64,000 nucleotides of DNA from Deltaproteobacteria bacterium (GTDB taxonomy: Bacteria; Desulfobacterota; Desulfomonilia; UBA1062). Made by a program: the position numbers and the translations under genes. The stretch covers positions 38,096 to 102,095 of the forward strand of contig JAHDRW010000020.1 of assembly GCA_018433085.1 (NCBI GenBank), in the 5' to 3' direction. Within the stretch, counting starts at the first letter, position 1; each line of letters starts with the position of its first letter. Below are positions 36,573 through 46,362 of the stretch, piece by piece. The notes under the pieces were generated by a model, which was given only the letters and a program-made list of their open reading frames with translations, was not told where the DNA came from and ran no database searches.

Positions 36573-37495
36573 GCAGGGTTCGCGCGGCCGTGGTCGGGGT
36601 GGGCTACCTGGGAAGGTTCCACGCGCAGAAATATGCCGTCATGGACGACGTTGACCTGGTGGGGGTCGTGGACACCGATACCGAGCGGGCCCGTGAGATC
36701 GCCCGGGAAGTGGGCACCCGGCCTTTGAGCGGGTGCGGGGACCTGCCCGGCGATATCGACGCGGTGAGCATCGCGGTCCCCACCACGGCCCATGCCGAGG
36801 TGGCAATCCCCTTTCTCGAGCGCGGGGTGGCCGTGCTCCTGGAAAAGCCCATCTCCGCACGCCTGGACGAGGCCCGGGCCATCATCGACGCGGCCGTCCG
36901 GGGCGGCGCCAAACTCCAAATCGGCCACCTCGAGCGGTTCAACCCCGCGCTGCTCAAGCTCTCGGACAGCATCAAGAATCCCATGTTCATCGAGGCCCAC
37001 CGTATCAGCCCGTTCAAGGCGCGCGGCACCGATGTGGATGTGGTCATGGACATCATGATCCACGACATCGACATCATCCTCTCCCTGGTCGCCTCCCCCG
37101 TCCAGTCGGTCGAGGCGGTAGGGGTCCCCGTGCTCACGGACACGGTGGACATCGCCAATGCCCGGGTCCGCTTCGAGTCGGGGTGCATCGCCAACATCAC
37201 CGCCAGCCGGGTAAGTGCCGATACCATGCGCAAGATCCGGATGTTCCAGAGCAACGCCTACATCTCCATCGATTTCGCCAAGGCCGCGGTGGACGTCTAC
37301 ACCCTTAAGGAGGACAGGCAGATCGGCCACAACCACCTTGCCATGTCCGAATCCGACGCCCTGGCTTCTGAGATCAGATCGTTCGTCGATGCGGTCAGGG
37401 GCCTGGCCGAGGTCAGGGTCGACGGAATCGCGGGGCTGCGTGCCATCGAGGTCGCGCACGCCATCAAGGATTCCATGATCATCCCGAAACGATGA
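36569..37495 (+). CDS. Gfo/Idh/MocA-family oxidoreductase in the lipid A operon
   Basis: A 308-residue NAD(P)-dependent oxidoreductase: Rossmann motif GVGYLGRFHAQ, EKPIS, and the catalytic-type segment MIHDIDIIL (His-Asp pair). It is locked between lpxA and lpxB by ATGA overlaps at both ends. In some bacteria a member of this family, GnnA, oxidises UDP-GlcNAc at C3 so that GnnB can make the 3-amino sugar used in lipid A. That role is possible here but no GnnB aminotransferase is in the window. Confidence 0.85.
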   Translation: MSRVRAAVVGVGYLGRFHAQKYAVMDDVDLVGVVDTDTERAREIAREVGTRPLSGCGDLPGDIDAVSIAVPTTAHAEVAIPFLERGVAVLLEKPISARLDEARAIIDAAVRGGAKLQIGHLERFNPALLKLSDSIKNPMFIEAHRISPFKARGTDVDVVMDIMIHDIDIILSLVASPVQSVEAVGVPVLTDTVDIANARVRFESGCIANITASRVSADTMRKIRMFQSNAYISIDFAKAAVDVYTLKEDRQIGHNHLAMSESDALASEIRSFVDAVRGLAEVRVDGIAGLRAIEVAHAIKDSMIIPKR

Positions 37496-38580
37496 CGAGA
37501 TTATCCGTCTGCATGGTTGCCGGCGAGGCGAGTGCGGACAGGCACGCCGCCGCGGTAATCCGCGAGCTGAAGCGCACCGTGCCCGGGGTCGAGGTCTTCG
37601 GCATGGGAGGCCCCGCCATGGCAGAGGCCGGGATGGAGTGTCTCTACGGCATGGAGAAATTCTCGGTAATGGGGTTCTCGGACGTTCTCCCCAGGATCAG
37701 GCAGATCCACTCCGTGTACCGCGGGCTGTGCGATGCGGCCCGTGAAAGGAACCCTCAGGTGGTGGTGCCCGTGGATCTGCCGGACTTCAACATGCGCCTG
37801 GCAGGCAGACTCAAACGCTCGGGTCTCAAAATCCTCTACTACATTGCGCCCCAGGCCTGGGCCTGGAGGAAATACCGGGCCCGTAAGCTGGCCCGGATCA
37901 CGGACGGCCTCGCGGTCATCTTTCCCTTCGAGGAGGCCTTTTTCTCTTCCTACGGGGTCAATGCACGCTATGTGGGCCACCCGTTCATGGAGGAGCAGGA
38001 ATCAAGCGCCGCCGAAGGTACCTGGCCGCCCGGGAGGATCGCCCTGCTGCCGGGCAGCAGGATGCACGAGATACGGACCATCCTGCCCGTCATGATCGAG
38101 GCCAAACGGATCGTGCAGAATCGGCACCCGGATATCACCTGGCACCTGCCGGTCGCGGCCGGGATCGACCCTGCGGCGGTCCGGTCCCTGGCCGATCCCG
38201 ACGTCGAGCTGCACTCCTCGCTGCCAGCTGCCGACCTGGCCGTGGTCAAGTCCGGGACCTCGAGCTTCGAGATGGCGCTTAAAGGGATTCCGGAGGTCAT
38301 CTGCTACCGGACGTCAAGCCTCAACTACCGGCTGGCCCGCGCCTTCGTGCGGATCGATCACATCGGCATGCCCAACATCATCCTGGGGAGGCGGGCGGTC
38401 CCCGAGCTCATCCAGAATGAGCTCACACCGGAAAGACTTGCCAGGGAGGTGCTGGAGATTATAGAAGACAGGCAGCGGTACGACCGGATGCGGCAGTCGT
38501 TCGGCGAGATGCGGAGGATGCTCGGCGATGCGAGCCCTTCGAAGGGAGTGGCCACATGGATAGCGGACATGGCAGGATGA
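37492..38580 (+). CDS. lpxB: Lipid-A-disaccharide synthase
   Basis: A 362-residue GT19 glycosyltransferase joining UDP-diacylglucosamine and lipid X. Typical segments are VAGEASADRHAA at the N-terminus (GEASGD-like, with Ala), IAPQAWAWRKYR, LPGSRMHEI and KSGTSSFEMAL. Its ATG overlaps the oxidoreductase stop as ATGA. It is peripheral to the inner membrane. Confidence 0.96.
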   Translation: MTRLSVCMVAGEASADRHAAAVIRELKRTVPGVEVFGMGGPAMAEAGMECLYGMEKFSVMGFSDVLPRIRQIHSVYRGLCDAARERNPQVVVPVDLPDFNMRLAGRLKRSGLKILYYIAPQAWAWRKYRARKLARITDGLAVIFPFEEAFFSSYGVNARYVGHPFMEEQESSAAEGTWPPGRIALLPGSRMHEIRTILPVMIEAKRIVQNRHPDITWHLPVAAGIDPAAVRSLADPDVELHSSLPAADLAVVKSGTSSFEMALKGIPEVICYRTSSLNYRLARAFVRIDHIGMPNIILGRRAVPELIQNELTPERLAREVLEIIEDRQRYDRMRQSFGEMRRMLGDASPSKGVATWIADMAG

Positions 38581-40316
38581 GGTTGACGGATCTCCAGATC
38601 TACCGGAGGCTCCTGACCTTCCTCAGGCCCTACTGGCTCAGACTCACGGTGTCTCTTGTCCTGACCCTCGTCACGGCCGGGGCCACCGGGCTCGTGGCCT
38701 TCATGTTCAAGTATGTGGTGGACGACATCCTGATCGAGAAGAGCATAATGATGCTCAAGCTCATCCCGCTCGCCGTGGTGGTCATCTATCTGGTCAAGGC
38801 GCTGAGCGATTACTTCAGCTACTTCCTCATGGCCGACGTAGGCCAGCGGGTTATCCTCAATGTCCGGGACCGGCTCTACGGACACATCCAGACCCTGTCC
38901 ATGCCGTACTTCATCCGCACGCCCACCGGGGTGCTCATATCGCGCATCACCAACGACGTGAACATGATCCAGTCTTCGGTCACCAATGCGGTGACCGAGC
39001 TCATCCGCGAATCGCTGAAGCTCCTCGGGCTCGTTGCGGTGGTGTTCTACCGGAGCACGGAGCTCGCGCTGATCGCCATGGTCGTGTTTCCCCTGGTGAT
39101 CTATCCCATCAGCCAGTTCGGCCGGCGGCTCAAGCACTACTCCACCAAGAGCATGAACGTCATGGGCCACGTCATGAGCATCCTGGACGAGGGCATCAGC
39201 GGAATCCGGATCGTGAAGGCCTACAACATGGAGGGCTACGAGAAAGAGCGCTTCTCGACCGAAAACCGCCGCTATTACCGAAACTGGATGAAACGGATCG
39301 CGGTCAGGGCGCTGTCGAGCCCGCTCATGGAGCTCATCGCCGGTCTCGCCGCCGCCTTCATCCTCTGGTACGGCGGCATGAAGGTCGTGGAGGGCAGCCT
39401 GTCGGCAGGTGACTTCGCGTCATTTATCCTGGCGATGGGCATGCTCTATGCCCCCATCCGCAAGCTCAACACCGTCAACATCGAGATCCAGGAGGGAATC
39501 GCGGCCGCCAAGAGGATATTCAATGTCCTGGACACCATGCCCGAGATCGGGGACAAGCCCGGCGCCGAGGATCTGGGCAGGGTGGACGGGGAATTCGCGT
39601 TCCACGACGTATCCTTCACCTATACGGGCGACGAATACGCGCTCACCGGGGTGAGCTTCACGGCCCAACGGGGGCAGCGCGTCGCCCTGGTGGGCGAATC
39701 CGGGTCGGGCAAGACCACCATCGCCAACCTCCTGCCCAGGCTCTTCGAGGTAACCTCGGGCCGGATCGTCGTGGGCGGCCGCGACATCCGTGACGTCACC
39801 ATGAAATCCCTGCGCGGGAACATCGCCATGGTGACCCAGGAGATGGTGCTCTTCAACGACACCATCAAGGCCAACATCGCCTACGGAACCGAGAACGCCG
39901 CCGAGGAGAGCGTCATGGAGGCGGCCCGCGCCGCCCGCGCACACGACTTCATCATGCAGATGCCTCTCGCGTACGACACCGTAGTGGGCGAGAGCGGCGT
40001 ACGCCTCTCGGGCGGACAGCGCCAGAGGATCTGCATCGCCCGGGCCATCATCAAGGACGCCCCGATCCTCATCCTGGACGAGGCAACCTCGTCGCTCGAC
40101 ACCGAGTCGGAGCGCGAGGTGCAGGCGGCCCTGGAAAGGCTCATGAAGGACCGGACCACCCTCATCATCGCCCACCGGCTCTCGACCATCATACACGCGG
40201 ACCACATCATCGTGCTGAGCAAGGGCAAGATCGTAGAGGAGGGCACCCACCAGGAGCTCATGGAGAAAAACGGGTATTATGCCAGGCTCTACACCATCCA
40301 GTTCGACCATGCGTAA
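38556..40316 (+). CDS. msbA: Lipid A export permease/ATPase MsbA
   Basis: A 586-residue homodimeric ABC exporter: six membrane helices (about 20-320) then the ATPase with Walker A GESGSGKTT, signature LSGGQRQRICIARA, Walker B ILILDEATSSLD and H-loop IIAHRLST. It flips lipid A-core across the inner membrane. The ATG at 38556 lies inside lpxB; an in-frame ATG at 38577 overlaps the lpxB stop as ATGA and is an equally good start. Confidence 0.95.
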   Translation: MDSGHGRMRLTDLQIYRRLLTFLRPYWLRLTVSLVLTLVTAGATGLVAFMFKYVVDDILIEKSIMMLKLIPLAVVVIYLVKALSDYFSYFLMADVGQRVILNVRDRLYGHIQTLSMPYFIRTPTGVLISRITNDVNMIQSSVTNAVTELIRESLKLLGLVAVVFYRSTELALIAMVVFPLVIYPISQFGRRLKHYSTKSMNVMGHVMSILDEGISGIRIVKAYNMEGYEKERFSTENRRYYRNWMKRIAVRALSSPLMELIAGLAAAFILWYGGMKVVEGSLSAGDFASFILAMGMLYAPIRKLNTVNIEIQEGIAAAKRIFNVLDTMPEIGDKPGAEDLGRVDGEFAFHDVSFTYTGDEYALTGVSFTAQRGQRVALVGESGSGKTTIANLLPRLFEVTSGRIVVGGRDIRDVTMKSLRGNIAMVTQEMVLFNDTIKANIAYGTENAAEESVMEAARAARAHDFIMQMPLAYDTVVGESGVRLSGGQRQRICIARAIIKDAPILILDEATSSLDTESEREVQAALERLMKDRTTLIIAHRLSTIIHADHIIVLSKGKIVEEGTHQELMEKNGYYARLYTIQFDHA

Positions 40317-41262
40317 GGCCCTTTCCCGTCTCTACGGGTCCGTCGTCGCGGCCAGGAACCTTTGTTACGACACCGGGGTCTTCACCGTCCACCGGACCGG
40401 CATACCGGTGGTGAGCATCGGGAACATCGAGGCGGGCGGCACCGGCAAGACGCCCATGACCATCGCCCTGGCCCGGGAGCTTTCCTCACGCGGCCTCGAG
40501 CCCGCGATCGTGACCAGGGGATACCGGGGCAGACTCAAGGGCGCGGTGCTCGTGAGGCCCGACCACCAGGCCTGCGAGGTGGGCGTCGAGGCCCTGCTCA
40601 TGGCACGGGTGTCGGGGGTGCCCGTGATCAAGGCGCCCGACCGGGTCGAAGGCGCGCTGCTCGCCCGTGAGGTCCTCTCGTCCGATCTCGTGCTCCTTGA
40701 CGACGGCTTCCAGCACCGGCGGATCCACCGCGACCTGGACATCGTGCTCGTGGCGGGAGACGCCCGCTCGGACGCCCTCCTTCCCCTGGGCAGGCTCAGA
40801 GAACCCGCGGGCTCGCTCGCGCGGGCCGACATTGTGATTCACACGAAAGGGGCGGGGACTTCGGAGATGTCCGCCGAGCTCGTTCCCTGCTCGCTCATCG
40901 ACCCTTCGGGCGCCGAGGAAGACCTGACGGGCCTGAGGGGCAGGCATGTTCTCGCAGTCTCCGGGATCGCCCGGCCCGGGCATTTCATGGAAATGCTCCA
41001 GGATCTGGGCTCCCGCGTGGACGCCCTGGCGTTTTCCGATCACCACGGGTTCACCCGCCGGGACATGGAGACGATCAGCACAAGGGCACGGGGCAAAGAC
41101 CTGATCGTGACCACGGAAAAGGACCTGGTCCGGCTCGATCCCTCGCAGCTCGAGAAAACGTGGCGGGCGTTGAGGGTCGAGATGCGCGTCAGGGGCATGG
41201 AAACCATTGTCAGGGAGATTGAGAACATTGTCAGGAAGAGCGGTCTTTCTCGACAGGGATGA
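40309..41262 (+). CDS. lpxK: Tetraacyldisaccharide 4'-kinase
   Basis: A 317-residue P-loop kinase that adds the 4'-phosphate of lipid A at the inner membrane. The P-loop is in GGTGKTPMTIALARE, followed by IVTRGYRGRLKG, the LLDDGFQHRRIHRDLDIVL segment (core DDGFQHR) and LPLGRLREP. The start ATG at 40309 overlaps the msbA stop; the longer frame from 40279 is rejected. Confidence 0.95.
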   Translation: MRKALSRLYGSVVAARNLCYDTGVFTVHRTGIPVVSIGNIEAGGTGKTPMTIALARELSSRGLEPAIVTRGYRGRLKGAVLVRPDHQACEVGVEALLMARVSGVPVIKAPDRVEGALLAREVLSSDLVLLDDGFQHRRIHRDLDIVLVAGDARSDALLPLGRLREPAGSLARADIVIHTKGAGTSEMSAELVPCSLIDPSGAEEDLTGLRGRHVLAVSGIARPGHFMEMLQDLGSRVDALAFSDHHGFTRRDMETISTRARGKDLIVTTEKDLVRLDPSQLEKTWRALRVEMRVRGMETIVREIENIVRKSGLSRQG

Positions 41263-41785
41263 CACCATCATCCGCGACAGGCACTACCTCGACGATCCGG
41301 ACGGGGTGGAGCTCATGCCCGGGGCGGCCGAGGCCGTCCGCCTGCTGAATCTGCACCGCGTTCCCGCCATCGTCGCCACCAACCAGTCGGGCATCGCACG
41401 GGGACTGTTCACCGAGCATCAGCTCGAACTCATCCACCAGAGGCTCACCGAGCTCCTGGCCGAGCGGCAAGCGGTTCTGGACGCCATCTATTACTGCCCC
41501 CACCACCCCGAGGGGTCGGTCGAGAAATACTCCTTTTCCTGCGCCTGCAGAAAACCCGAGCCCGGCCTGCTGATGAAGGCGGCCCAGGATTTCGGCCTGG
41601 ATCTGGCCGGCTGCTACATGGTAGGGGATAAGATTGAGGACATGGAGACCATTCACCGGGTCCGGGGAAAGGGTGTCCTCATCGGGGAAGATAATTCGAG
41701 GGAAGCAGAGCCGGTAGGGTCCGATCACCGTGCGCAGAACCTTTTCGAGGCAGTGCAATGGATCCTGAAGGACATGAAGAAATGA
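41207..41785 (+). CDS. gmhB: D-glycero-beta-D-manno-heptose 1,7-bisphosphate 7-phosphatase
   Basis: A HAD phosphatase of about 185-192 residues for ADP-heptose synthesis in the lipopolysaccharide core. It has motif FLDRDDTII, ATNQSGIARG, and the zinc-binding cluster CPHHPEG...SCACRKPEPG (one His and three Cys) typical of GmhB. The start is a TTG: candidates are 41207 and 41228, the latter 10 nt after GGGAGA. Either way it overlaps the end of lpxK. Confidence 0.9.
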   Translation: MSGRLRTLSGRAVFLDRDDTIIRDRHYLDDPDGVELMPGAAEAVRLLNLHRVPAIVATNQSGIARGLFTEHQLELIHQRLTELLAERQAVLDAIYYCPHHPEGSVEKYSFSCACRKPEPGLLMKAAQDFGLDLAGCYMVGDKIEDMETIHRVRGKGVLIGEDNSREAEPVGSDHRAQNLFEAVQWILKDMKK

Positions 41786-42768
41786 AAAAAATCATACAAT
41801 TCGCAGCCATGCTCCAGTACCCGCTCATCAAGGGGGGCATCGCCCTCATAAACGCCCTGCCCTATCCGCTCGCGCTTTCCGTGGGCAGATTCTTCGGCCT
41901 TCTGGGCTGGCTTGTCGACCCGTTCCACCGCCGCGTGGCGCAAATCCAGCTCAGGCACTGCCTGGGCGAGGCATATCGTCCCTCCATGGTCCGCAGGGTG
42001 TACATGAATCACGGCGATATCCTGGTGGATACCATCAAGTATGCCTACATGGACGATGAGGAGATCAGAAACCGCATCGTGATCGAGGGCAAAAAGCACC
42101 TGGACGAGGCCCTGTCGGGCGGGAAGGGGCTCATGATGATCACCGGCCACATCGGTAACTGGGAGATCCTGGCCCACCTCCCCCGCCTGCTGGGGATCCG
42201 GTTCTGCGTCATGGCCGACGTGCGCGACGACCCCAGGATCGAGGCCGTGGTTGACGATATCAGGTCCCGCTCCGGGGCTACCATCCTGCCGCCCAAGGGA
42301 AAGGCCCTCATGCTCATCAGGGAGCTGAAAAAGGGGAACACCATCGGCGTGATCATGGACCAGCGCGGCAAGCGCTCCGATATGCTCTTCTGCGATTTCT
42401 TCGGCCTGCCCGCGCCCACCAACCCGGCTCCCGCATTCATTGCGCTCAAGGGCGATGCCGTCATCCTGCCCGTCTCCAGCGTAAAGGCAGACGGCCGCTA
42501 CCGCATCATCTTTCATCCGCCCCGGGAGGCCTCGTCGTTCGGCACCGGCAAGGAGGCCATTGCCTCTTTAAGCCAGTACATGCAGTCATGGGTGGAGGCG
42601 GCGGTGAGAAGACACCCCGAACAGTGGTTCTGGCTTCACTGCCGGTGGACCAGGCGGTCCGAGATGCGCAGGCTCTTCCGCACAGGCGGAGACTTCCGGT
42701 CCTTCGTTATCTCCCAGGCGACCGGGTGCGCGGAAGCTTCGGAGCCCCTTGATATCCGGGAGTCCTGA
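41782..42768 (+). CDS. lpxL: Lipid A late acyltransferase, LpxL/HtrB family
   Basis: A 328-residue membrane acyltransferase that adds a secondary acyl chain to lipid A. The catalytic HX4E motif is in TGHIGNWE; the later GVIMDQRGK segment and PEQWFWLHCRW near the C-terminus are typical. An N-terminal membrane segment lies at about 15-40. The start ATG at 41782 overlaps the gmhB stop as ATGA behind GAAGGA. Which acyl chain it adds cannot be told. Confidence 0.92.
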   Translation: MKKIIQFAAMLQYPLIKGGIALINALPYPLALSVGRFFGLLGWLVDPFHRRVAQIQLRHCLGEAYRPSMVRRVYMNHGDILVDTIKYAYMDDEEIRNRIVIEGKKHLDEALSGGKGLMMITGHIGNWEILAHLPRLLGIRFCVMADVRDDPRIEAVVDDIRSRSGATILPPKGKALMLIRELKKGNTIGVIMDQRGKRSDMLFCDFFGLPAPTNPAPAFIALKGDAVILPVSSVKADGRYRIIFHPPREASSFGTGKEAIASLSQYMQSWVEAAVRRHPEQWFWLHCRWTRRSEMRRLFRTGGDFRSFVISQATGCAEASEPLDIRES

Positions 42769-42781
42769 TCGATACTTTGTC

Positions 42782-42811
42782 TTGACTTTTCACGGTTCCT
42801 GTTTGTATACA
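42782..42811 (+). promoter_or_regulatory. Sigma-70 promoter of tRNA-Cys
   Basis: TTGACT and TATACA at an 18-nt spacing, ending 20 nt before the tRNA 5' end. Confidence 0.7.
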
Positions 42812-42831
42812 GAACGGGTCAGAACGACAAC

Positions 42832-42906
42832 GGCGGCATAGCCAAGTGGTAAGGCGACGGTCTGCAAAACCGTTATTCTCCGGTTCAAATCCGGATGCCG
42901 CCTCCA
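42832..42906 (+). tRNA. tRNA-Cys (GCA anticodon)
   Basis: A complete cloverleaf: acceptor GGCGGCA/TGCCGCC, D-arm GCC/GGC, anticodon stem ACGGT/ACCGT with loop CTGCAAA (anticodon GCA), T-arm TCCGG/CCGGA with TTCAAAT, discriminator T and an encoded CCA. Confidence 0.97.
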
Positions 42907-43180
42907 GCTTTTGCGATCATTCAGAATCTTCTCCCTGAGGTCTTCGGGAGAGCTCTCGAAACAGACAAGCCCCAGTCACGAAGATTGCACCCGGTACGTG
43001 AGCCCTTTCTGCATTCTTTTTCCATCATATCAAGGGGTAATTGCCGGGTAAGCCGAATACCGCGGGAGATCGTGTGCCGGTCTCCTTCGACATGAAACAG
43101 GCTCAAGGATTTGTCGGTACGGTTTTTCCAACGCGAGCCGGATGTCTCGTCCTTCGAGCAGGATTAAGGCCTGGATATGA

Positions 43181-43211
43181 AAAGGGGGGCCGGGGTGTTA
43201 CCCCGGCCCCC
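43181..43211 (-). terminator. Rho-independent terminator of the porin gene
   Basis: An 11-bp GC stem (GGGGGCCGGGG/CCCCGGCCCCC) with a 5-nt loop, followed on the minus strand by a CTTTT run. It lies 35 nt after the porin stop. Confidence 0.88.
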
Positions 43212-43245
43212 GCGGGGAGGGAGGCATATTGTCTTGTAACTTCCT

Positions 43246-44370
43246 TTAGAAGTTAATCTGCCATTTTGCGCCGAAGTAGGTGGTATCCTTGTCTTCGTCT
43301 TCGCCGTCTGCACCGTCTGCATAGTCGAACACCCCGACCTCAGGCACGACAAAGAAGGAGCCGTAGACCGGGATCGTCGCATTGAGGTAGTAGGACATGG
43401 CGGTGTTCTTGTCCGATCCGCTCTCGTCGTACTCTGAAGAGACATAACCGAAGCCTGCCTCGACCGTGTACTTGTCGACGAGCTTCGTTCCCACCACGAT
43501 ATGGGCGCCGAAGTTGTCCTCGTCCACCACGCTGCCCTGGGTGTCGAACTTCGCACCGCTTGCGTCGGTGTGGGAGAGGCCGGCGTCTGCTGCGTTCTGT
43601 GCCATGTAGACCTGTGCCCTTACGAACGCCGGATCAAGATTCAGACCGCCGCCGACACCTATTGCCCAGGAACTCACGGTCTCATCGCCGTAATTGATCT
43701 CGCCGATCGTGACGTCTTCGACCTTGAAGCTGCTGTACCCGCCGAACACGTCCGCGAAGAACAGATCGGAGCTGAGGTTGTAGCGCACCTCCAGCTTGGG
43801 CATGAGCACATCAACGTCACCACCTGCGGCGTCGAGAATTGATGATGACTTGTTCTCCACAAAGGCCACTTCAAGGCCGTTCTTCAGCTGCAGCTTGATC
43901 TGAGGAACCCTGCTTCCGTACATCGCACCCCAGCCGAGCAGGTCGTTGTCGTCGAGGACTACCTGGTTGCTGTAGAACATGCTTCCCAGCGGGGTATAGT
44001 CCTGACCGATAACCAGGGTTCCGGCGCCGAAGTCATAGGCCCCGTAGATCAGCCTGGTATACACGCCTGTTTCCGCGTCATCGTCCAGGCCGAGTTCGTA
44101 GACACCGGAGATCTTGCCCTTGACCATCTTGCCGCCCAGCCTGGCGTTGGCCGCCGAATCCCATCTGAGATCCTTGTCATCGGTGTCGGCATCGATATTT
44201 TTGTCGTTGTAGAAGGTCTGGTAACGCGCGCTGCCGTAGATTGTCCAGCTCCCGATCGTGTCCTCCAGTGCCTTTACCCGTTCCTCGATTGACTTGTCGG
44301 CAGCCGGTGCCGGAGCGGAAAGGACAAAGACCAGACCAATTGTCAACATATAAGCCCAGAATTTCTGCAT
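43246..44370 (-). CDS. Outer membrane porin with N-terminal coiled coil
   Basis: A 374-residue outer-membrane beta-barrel. A signal peptide (cleavage near PAPA, residue 24) is followed by a short coiled coil (SIEERVKALEDTI) and then alternating polar/hydrophobic strands ending in a C-terminal Phe (AKWQINF), the Bam recognition end. The acidic, Gly- and Tyr-rich composition fits a general or DcaP-like porin. AAAGGGGG precedes the ATG at 44370; a strong terminator follows. Substrate not known. Confidence 0.85.
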   Translation of the reverse strand: MQKFWAYMLTIGLVFVLSAPAPAADKSIEERVKALEDTIGSWTIYGSARYQTFYNDKNIDADTDDKDLRWDSAANARLGGKMVKGKISGVYELGLDDDAETGVYTRLIYGAYDFGAGTLVIGQDYTPLGSMFYSNQVVLDDNDLLGWGAMYGSRVPQIKLQLKNGLEVAFVENKSSSILDAAGGDVDVLMPKLEVRYNLSSDLFFADVFGGYSSFKVEDVTIGEINYGDETVSSWAIGVGGGLNLDPAFVRAQVYMAQNAADAGLSHTDASGAKFDTQGSVVDEDNFGAHIVVGTKLVDKYTVEAGFGYVSSEYDESGSDKNTAMSYYLNATIPVYGSFFVVPEVGVFDYADGADGEDEDKDTTYFGAKWQINF

Positions 44371-45250
44371 ACGTAAATTCCCCCTTTGATTTGTTTGTGC
44401 TTCCCGGCAGGTACATGTTCCCACCGAGGCGTATCTGGTTGATGGGAGATTCTCAGAATACCGGGTACATCCTCTCTCCCATAGCTTGAAGCCCGGATAT
44501 CTTCTCCGCGCAACCGCCCGGCTCTCACCACGCGGCGGGATAAATACCCGAATACCCTCCCGGTACCAATTAAACCCATGATCACTTCATACCTCGCTCC
44601 CCCCTCTAGTGCCGATACTCACCAATTTTTTGTGTGAGAACCCTGTGTTCCGGTCAGTTAGAAATGAAATCCAGCAGATTTCTTTTCTGAATGATCCTTG
44701 TCGCATAACTTTTTTGAGAAGATATTCTTCCCCGAGCATGCCCCTTCGGGAACAGAAGCACCACGATCCTGAGACGGAATCTCGATTTGAAGAGGAGCCG
44801 CTTTCAGCAAATTCATGCGGTTACCCGCAATGGCTCCACGATAGATTGTCCGGCGGATTATCCGGGATTCAGTGCAGTTGCCAATCATACGACTTCCACG
44901 AAAATATTCCTGATATGCTTGCTACTGCTTCAAATCAGGTGTGAGCCCTGTGCCATGATTCATAAATATCTTCCCGACCGTCTACCTGCTCAGGCCATCG
45001 TTCGTTGCAGCTACCATTAGCTTCTGTCATCCCGGTTTTCCGCCCATCCAGAACTTTCGTCCCTCTGTCGATCCTTTGACAAAAAAGAGCTGCGTGGGCG
45101 CGAATACCAGTTCCGGCCCGGTTACATCCCGCGTCTTCATCAGAAACGGCATTTTCGTTCTGACCGGCGGGATGGATCGCGAACCCATACCCTGTCGCGA
45201 CTGAGTGGATAGTAATGTAGAATACTACCCCGTTCATCATGCGGTTGTAT
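44371..45250. other. 880-bp leader and gap with no recognisable gene
   Basis: The part next to the porin must hold its promoter and leader; a hairpin CCGCG...CGCGG occurs near 44513-44545. Further left-to-right frames of 70-110 codons show no family features or good ribosome sites. Confidence 0.55.
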
Positions 45251-45281
45251 GAACGATCGTTAATTTAATTAACGATCGTTC
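45251..45281. promoter_or_regulatory. 31-bp perfect palindrome, TetR-type operator
   Basis: Two 15-nt arms, GAACGATCGTTAATT and its exact reverse complement, flank a single T. Each arm holds the 10-bp palindrome AACGATCGTT. The size and double symmetry suit a TetR-family operator. No intact gene starts beside it; it lies downstream of the TetR remnant. Confidence 0.65.
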
Positions 45282-45374
45282 GTAAACGTCTAATTTATTA
45301 TAACAGGTATGTCAAGTTATTAAGAACATGCTAGGCTTCTATTATTTTCACTATGCTTATGATTATTCTAACGA

Positions 45375-45887
45375 TTATTTTTGTTTCGATGGGTGTGTGA
45401 ATTGATGGCAGGAAGAGAACGGAGGCATATGGGAAGGAGCAACGGTCTCTGGACGAGTATATCCTCTCGCCCAGGCAATCGGACACGACAAGCAACCTCC
45501 GGGAGAATACCAGATGATCGTGCGCGTAATCATGGATGCGATGTTCCGGGCAGCCAACCTGGCATCTGTTTCACAAAACTCCCCTGCCTCGATCCCCCGC
45601 TGGATGATCCCCGCGAGGATTCGGTCGTAATGGTCCCTATAACAAATTACCTTTTGGCGATTGCTCCTTGAGAGCATTTCCAGGCCTGTATCAAACAAGA
45701 AACAGGAGGTCTTCCGGTAACTCAGCACATTTCTGGTGTGGATGCGGATGAATTCCTGCAACTGCTCTGCGGCCTTGCTGGTACCGTCTTGCTCGAAGTG
45801 CCTGATCATTTCGAGCAGGCGCATGCCCTGGGTAAACACAAACTCGAAGAGTATCTCTTCCTTGCTTTGGGCTTTTTGGCCTCTTTT
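45375..45887 (-). pseudogene. TetR-family regulator remnant (C-terminal domain only)
   Basis: The frame gives SKEEILFEFVFTQGMRLLEMI, then about 100 residues of a TetR C-terminal domain ending in ARNIASMITRTIIWYSPGG, a segment very typical of the family. In intact proteins SKEEIL is directly preceded by the helix-turn-helix (YYHF); here it is preceded by KAQ, a stop, and unrelated sequence in another frame. The DNA-binding half is gone, so the gene is a remnant. The end after SPGG also looks altered. Confidence 0.7.
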
Positions 45888-46286
45888 TCAACTTGGCCGC
45901 ACCCGGTTCGATCGGATGATCCGATTCATTCTCGATGAGACCCTCATCGGTCACGTTTATCACCTTTGCCCCCCAATACACGGCCGGAAACATAGAAAAG
46001 ACGGAACATCCCACTGTCACGAACGCTTTTCCCGCGATGGTCACTCCCGGCCGCAGCTGTCGAGCGCTGGACGCTGCCATCAATCACGTCAATTTCCCTG
46101 TGATTATTTCCATTTATTCTCATGAAATCAGGGAGGTATTCCCGCCGGTGAAACCTGCATGGCTCTTGTACCGTTTCGTTCCTGGAGCCTGGCCGGGACA
46201 GCCGCTCCGCAGGTGATTGTTCAGCCGGCCTGTGCTCAGGAATCCCATTCCCCGGCGCAGGGTTTGTGAATATTTTCAGAATGATC

Positions 46287-46315
46287 TTGACTGGCATGAC
46301 GCGCTGTTCTATGAA
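46287..46315 (+). promoter_or_regulatory. Sigma-70 promoter of tetR-acrA-acrB
   Basis: TTGACT and TATGAA separated by exactly 17 nt, about 47 nt before the tetR ATG. Confidence 0.65.
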
Positions 46316-46362
46316 ATGACATCGCGTTCATTTTCTACGCGTATGTTTCTCGAGGAAATTAC

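Noticed and set aside
44609..44944. 111-codon frame in the gene-poor region
   Set aside because: No ribosome site, no family resemblance, and composition unlike the neighbouring genes.
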